Below are positions 61,182 through 64,000 of a DNA stretch of 64,000 nucleotides, piece after piece. This stretch comes from Candidatus Bipolaricaulota bacterium. Lineage in GTDB: Bacteria; Bipolaricaulota; Bipolaricaulia; Bipolaricaulales; Bipolaricaulaceae. Within the stretch, counting starts at the first letter, position 1. Each line of letters begins with the position of its first letter. The notes below the pieces were generated by a model that had not been told where the DNA came from, ran no database searches, and saw only the letters and a list, made by a program, of their open reading frames with translations. Position numbers and translations under genes: made by a program. The stretch spans positions 108,457-172,456 of the forward strand of contig JACIWK010000001.1 in assembly GCA_014360985.1 (NCBI GenBank), in the 5' to 3' direction.

Positions 61182-61850
61182 ATGCCAAGGTGGACGCAGA
61201 TGGTGGCGGTGGCCCTCGCGGCTGTGGTCGGTCTCGTTCCCGCGTTCGCTCAGCTCAGCTATGCCCAGACGGTTCCGGTTTCACAGACCGCGCCTGTTCT
61301 TCCCAGCGGTGAGGAGATGGACGACGCAGAGCTGGCAGAGGTGGACGGGGAAGTCCTACTTACAAGCGTTTTCATCCTTGGGCTCAAACTGGCGAAGGTG
61401 GCAAAGCTGGCACTCATGGCAGGAACCGTTGCAGCGACCAGCGTGCAGAAGGGATGCGAGCGAGCATCAGAGGCGGTCACTTCCCTGGCTATGAGGGGCC
61501 AGAGCTTCGCCCAGATGCATCCGCTGGCCACGAACGTGGTGGGAAGTGGGGTCGCAAGCGCAGGGATGACAGCTGCGCAGGGAGGACGCGTTCAAGACGT
61601 TCTTGTCGCAGGAGCCTCAGGTGCGCTCGGAGGTGCGACTGGCCACGCGGTGGGCAAGCTTCCGATCGCTCAGCAGAACCCATTCCCAGCGGCGGCAACG
61701 ACGGGGTTCGTCACGGGCGCAGGGTTTGAGGCGATCTACCGGGCTGTGGACCCTTCGAGACCGGTAACCCTACGGGACGTGACTGTGGCTGGACTTGGTA
61801 GCGCCACAGGAAGCCTGGGTGTTGACTGGCTCATCCGTGGGGGGCGCTAG
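61182..61850 (+). CDS. Cassette 4 exported leader-type protein
   Basis: The 222-residue protein has the shared signal peptide (RWTQMVAVALAAVVGLVPAF, AQLSYAQT) and leader element GEEMDDAELAEVDGE. The core starts VLLTSVFILGLKLAKVAKLA, followed by a glycine/alanine-rich region (VVGSGVASAGMTAAQGG, VAGASGALGGATGHAVG) with glycine-zipper character. A cysteine (QKGCERAS) matches that in cassette 3. It is the longest cassette protein. The ATG at 61182 follows GGGGGGTGATGGGG. Confidence 0.75.
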   Translation: MPRWTQMVAVALAAVVGLVPAFAQLSYAQTVPVSQTAPVLPSGEEMDDAELAEVDGEVLLTSVFILGLKLAKVAKLALMAGTVAATSVQKGCERASEAVTSLAMRGQSFAQMHPLATNVVGSGVASAGMTAAQGGRVQDVLVAGASGALGGATGHAVGKLPIAQQNPFPAAATTGFVTGAGFEAIYRAVDPSRPVTLRDVTVAGLGSATGSLGVDWLIRGGR

Positions 61851-61859
61851 AGGACCCTG

Positions 61860-62198
61860 ATGCTGACGAGGTTCTTGCAGCGGCACGGATGGTGGGCAGT
61901 GGCCTTCAGTGTTGGGATGACCATGTTCATCGGGTTCCGGCCCTGGAGTTCCGAGGGGCCTCTGCTGACGTCCCCTCTCCAGTGGGTCGTGACCTTCGTC
62001 GGGCTGGTGCTGAGCCAGCTCGGGATCCGGGCCCTGGTGGACCCGGAGGTGGGCGCAAAGCTGCGGGAGAAGCTGGAGAGCCGACAGGCCCGACATAAGG
62101 CGCGCCGCGAGAGCTTGGAGCGGAAGGATGAGGAGGCGAGAAGACGCCTGAAGGAAGCATGGCGGGAGCTGAAGGGGGAGAGAACGACGAAACCGTGA
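61860..62198 (+). CDS. Cassette 4 membrane protein with coiled-coil tail
   Basis: The 112-residue protein has two helices (WWAVAFSVGMTMFIGFRPWS and LLTSPLQWVVTFVGLVLSQL). A long, highly charged helix follows (LREKLESRQARHKARRESLE, RKDEEARRRLKEAWRELKGE). Not recognised. It is the variable membrane gene of cassette 4 and follows the exported protein by 9 bp. Confidence 0.65.
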   Translation: MLTRFLQRHGWWAVAFSVGMTMFIGFRPWSSEGPLLTSPLQWVVTFVGLVLSQLGIRALVDPEVGAKLREKLESRQARHKARRESLERKDEEARRRLKEAWRELKGERTTKP

Positions 62199-62212
62199 CA
62201 GGGAGCGCCAGG

Positions 62213-62467
62213 ATGAAGCCGATTGGCCCACTGCTCAAGGACAGCGCACGGTTCGCCACGACCCTTACGCCGTGGATCTTCGTCGTGCTGGGGATTCTGG
62301 GAAAGGTTGACTTCTCAGAGCGCTGGGAGCTGGTCGGGCGACTGGCGATCGCGTGGGGGGCGGTCGTGCTTGTCGGCATACCGTTCGATATCGTGATCTA
62401 CGCCCTGGAAGGGAGGCTGAAGCGGAAGAAAGCAGAGCAACAGGCCAATCGGGGATCTGAGACCTAG
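62213..62467 (+). CDS. 84-residue conserved cassette membrane protein, copy 2
   Basis: Near-identical paralog of 54409-54663, also starting MKPIGPLLKDSARF. Two helices (TLTPWIFVVLGILGKV and LAIAWGAVVLVGIPFDIVIY) and a basic tail LKRKKAEQQANRGSET. The high identity, against unrelated flanking genes, points to recent duplication or gene conversion. Confidence 0.75.
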   Translation: MKPIGPLLKDSARFATTLTPWIFVVLGILGKVDFSERWELVGRLAIAWGAVVLVGIPFDIVIYALEGRLKRKKAEQQANRGSET

Positions 62468-62511
62468 GGCTCGCCGCTGCGGCTCGCGGGGACGGCCCGA
62501 GATGGGGGGAG

Positions 62512-62595
62512 TTGGCGGAACTGCTCTTGCTCGTTGAACTTCTGTTCCAGCCTCTGCCGCACCGGGACCTGCGCTACGAGTGGGTGGTGGGGCAG
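62512..62595 (+). pseudogene. C39 peptidase 5' remnant after cassette 4
   Basis: It starts TTG like the intact copies and reads MAELLLLVELLFQPLPHRDL and RYEWVVGQ. It breaks at the 32-bp repeat into RASARPRPHGALIP and loses the catalytic cysteine. Confidence 0.75.
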
Positions 62596-62683
62596 AGAGC
62601 GAGCGCACGCCCCAGACCTCATGGTGCACTGATTCCATGTGCGATCTTCCGCAGGAGGGGACGAGTGTCCACCATCGAAGGGC

Positions 62684-62715
62684 TTGACAGGGAGGGGGGG
62701 GTAGGTGCCTATAAT
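62684..62715 (+). promoter_or_regulatory. Cassette 5 promoter, interrupted G tract
   Basis: TTGACA and TATAAT with a 20-nt spacer of GGG-A-GGGGGGGG-TAGGTGCC. It has the longest spacing of the set. The A interruption would slow slippage. Confidence 0.7.
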
Positions 62716-62745
62716 GGGAGCCATCATTAATAGGAGGTGATCGGG

Positions 62746-63147
62746 ATGCCAAGGTGGATGCAGATGGTGGCGGTGGCCCTCGCGGCCGTGGTCGGTTTGG
62801 TTCCCGCTTTCGCCCAGCTGGGCTATGCCCAGGCGGTTCCTGAATCTGGGCTAGTCACTCCTGTTGGAGAGGAACTTCTGGACGAGGAACTATGGATTGT
62901 GGGCGAAGCCTACCCGGGTTTCACGAAGGACCTCTTCATAGGTGCCACGGTGGGAATAACCACAGGGTTTATTGCATCTCAGTCAGGTGCTTCTCTAAAG
63001 ACCTCAATCACCGCCGGAATCCTTACGTTTTTTGGCTACCTAGCAGGCGTATGGCCTCGTCCGCCAACGTCTCCAAGCTTCCTCCAGTTCTTCTTGATGG
63101 ACATGTTGGACCCAATGTGGAAGCTTCGAAACCTGCGCCCGGTGTGA
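62746..63147 (+). CDS. Cassette 5 exported leader-type protein
   Basis: The 133-residue protein has the shared signal peptide (RWMQMVAVALAAVVGLVPAF, AQLGYAQA). The leader element is GEELLDEELWIVGEAYPG. The core has LFIGATVGITTGFIASQSGA and ITAGILTFFGYLAGVW. It differs from the rest in having a perfect ribosome site (AGGAGGTGATC) and no stable start hairpin. The core is shorter and has fewer charges. Confidence 0.75.
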   Translation: MPRWMQMVAVALAAVVGLVPAFAQLGYAQAVPESGLVTPVGEELLDEELWIVGEAYPGFTKDLFIGATVGITTGFIASQSGASLKTSITAGILTFFGYLAGVWPRPPTSPSFLQFFLMDMLDPMWKLRNLRPV

Positions 63148-63185
63148 GCCATTGTGTGCGGGGGGAGTGAGACAATAGGCCAAGT

Positions 63186-63587
63186 ATGTTAACGATGCCC
63201 AGGCTTCTAAAGTGGGGTCTCATACTACCACTCGCGCTCCTTCCCCTTGTGTTGCTGGAGCAACACGGATGGTGGAGGGCTTTGGTGCTCCTTGTAGGGA
63301 GTTATGGTGTTCTAGTCCTCGGTACCATAACCGGGTGGATATTGACAGACCTGGCGGAGAGGTGGGGTGCTACAGCTCGCCTGGCCGTGCGAGCTTGCGT
63401 CGGGATGGCCCTGCTTTACGCCATATTCGCCTTGATCTGGATTGCTGAACCGCCTACGAGGAAGATTGTTCATTTCTTAGCAGATTGGAAAGTCCTTCTG
63501 GCTGCGGTAGTTTTCGGCGTGTGCTATGCAATTCCTCCGCCTAGTAGATGGGGCAGGAGGCAACACAAAGGGAACGGTGACAGCTAG
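63186..63587 (+). CDS. Cassette 5 membrane protein
   Basis: The 133-residue protein (ATG 63186, or 63195) has about four helices (WGLILPLALLPLVLLEQHGW, ALVLLVGSYGVLVLGTITGW, ACVGMALLYAIFALIWIAEP, VLLAAVVFGVCYAIPPP). Not recognised and unlike the membrane genes of the other cassettes. Confidence 0.65.
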   Translation: MLTMPRLLKWGLILPLALLPLVLLEQHGWWRALVLLVGSYGVLVLGTITGWILTDLAERWGATARLAVRACVGMALLYAIFALIWIAEPPTRKIVHFLADWKVLLAAVVFGVCYAIPPPSRWGRRQHKGNGDS

Positions 63588-63639
63588 CGACTCTCTTCCT
63601 TTATCTGTCTCTTGCTGTCCTGACGCATAGAGGGCCAGT

Positions 63640-63690
63640 ACGGGAAAGCAGAGCGACAGCCCGATCGGGAATCCAAGGCCTGCGGCTCGG
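63640..63690 (+). pseudogene. Relic of the 84-residue gene 3' end
   Basis: GGGAAAGCAGAGCGACAGCC and the following bases match the 3' end of the 84-residue gene (at 54640 and 62440) with substitutions, and continue into the same pre-C39 spacer. The 5' part is missing, so cassette 5 has lost this gene. Confidence 0.6.
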
Positions 63691-63713
63691 GGGACGGCCC
63701 GAGATGGGGGGAG

Positions 63714-64000
63714 TTGGTGGAACTGCTCTTGCTCGTTGAACTCCTGTTCCAGCCCCTGCCGTACCGGGACCTGCGCTACGAGTGGGTGGTGGGGCAGGCG
63801 GACTGGTACACGTGCGGGCCGGCGGCGGTGGCGACGCTCCTTACCCACTACTACGGCATTGCCACCACTGAGGCTGAGGCACTGGAACTCGCCGAAGGGT
63901 TCATGGTCGCCGCGGGCCGCGAGCCCGGACAGGCACTCACCGCGCTTGCCCTCCGGCAGACCCTAGAAGCTAAGGGCATCCCCACCAAAGGATACCGGGT
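63714..64000 (+). CDS. Stand-alone C39-type cysteine peptidase, copy 2 (cut by window edge)
   Basis: The TTG start follows GATGGGGGGAG. The first 95 residues are nearly identical to copy 1 (VELLLLVELLFQPLPYRDLR, DWYTCGPAAVATLLTHYYGI). The nucleophilic cysteine is present. The His/Asp part lies beyond the edge. It may be the intact, full-length version of the peptidase, since no insertion is seen. Confidence 0.75.
   Translation, partial: MVELLLLVELLFQPLPYRDLRYEWVVGQADWYTCGPAAVATLLTHYYGIATTEAEALELAEGFMVAAGREPGQALTALALRQTLEAKGIPTKGYR

Noticed and set aside
51180-64000. CRISPR array reading of the repeats
   Set aside because: The repeats are kilobase cassettes with coding sequence, not short repeats with uniform spacers. 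No cas genes are in the window.

Overview
The window is about 64 kb of GC-rich DNA (my visual estimate is well above 60 percent) from a diderm bacterium. Signal-peptide proteins that look like outer-membrane barrels, together with YidC, FeoAB, an orphan HypF and AmrS, point to a Gram-negative-type, probably anaerobic and possibly thermophilic lineage. A single-step mannosylglycerate synthase of the Rhodothermus type also points to a thermophile or halophile. My guess is a deep-branching candidate phylum such as Bipolaricaulota (Acetothermia/OP1). That is inference from gene content and was not tested by phylogeny. Many genes have a TANNNT box only 6-11 nt before the start codon, so leaderless mRNAs appear to be common here.

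Layout. 1-5.3 kb: jag/khpB (partial) and yidC on the minus strand, then ribE-ribBA-ribH-hisS as a tightly overlapping plus-strand operon. 5.5-17.8 kb: a compatible-solute island. It holds a sugar-nucleotide pyrophosphorylase and a GT4 glycosyltransferase (minus), a GntR regulator fused to a solute-binding-protein domain, a sugar-type ABC importer (binding protein, two permeases, ATPase), mannosylglycerate synthase, a Gfo/Idh/MocA oxidoreductase and glycerate 2-kinase. 18-31.5 kb: GNAT acetyltransferase, M3 oligopeptidase, glmS and alr, hypF, a TlpA-like thioredoxin, a PKD lipoprotein with an MBL hydrolase, a VIT/VWA protein, and an exported protein whose signal peptide is broken by a frameshift. 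31.5-50.9 kb: housekeeping genes (cdd, acyl-CoA synthetase, yigZ, ruvA, ruvX, the ffh-rpsP-khpA-trmD operon, a CNNM/CorC protein, an M1 peptidase with a barrel-like tail, pheT-tsaE, amrS, yggS, feoA-feoB, an amidase).

51-64 kb is the accessory region and the most interesting part. It contains at least five cassettes. Each begins with a near-consensus sigma70 promoter whose spacer carries a G-tract of variable length (6 to 11 G). This is followed by a gene for a small exported protein with a nearly identical Sec signal peptide, then a GEEL/M-x3-EL-x2-(V/A)-x-GE element that resembles a double-glycine bacteriocin leader, and then a hypervariable, small-residue-rich hydrophobic domain. Next come one or two small membrane-protein genes that differ from cassette to cassette, and an intact or truncated stand-alone C39-type cysteine peptidase. 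Between cassettes 3 and 4 lie an IS1634-type element, two exported proteins (a barrel-like one and a leucine-rich-repeat one), a 3' fragment of prfB, and a Y1 (RAYT-like) transposon. The transposon has 18-bp terminal inverted repeats that recur on a 175-bp MITE at 50.9 kb. The array continues off the right edge of the window.

I interpret the array as an undescribed, probably phase-variable, multi-cassette bacteriocin-like or secreted-peptide locus, with candidate immunity proteins and dedicated C39 proteases. The cassette architecture is visible in the sequence; the antibacterial role is inference.
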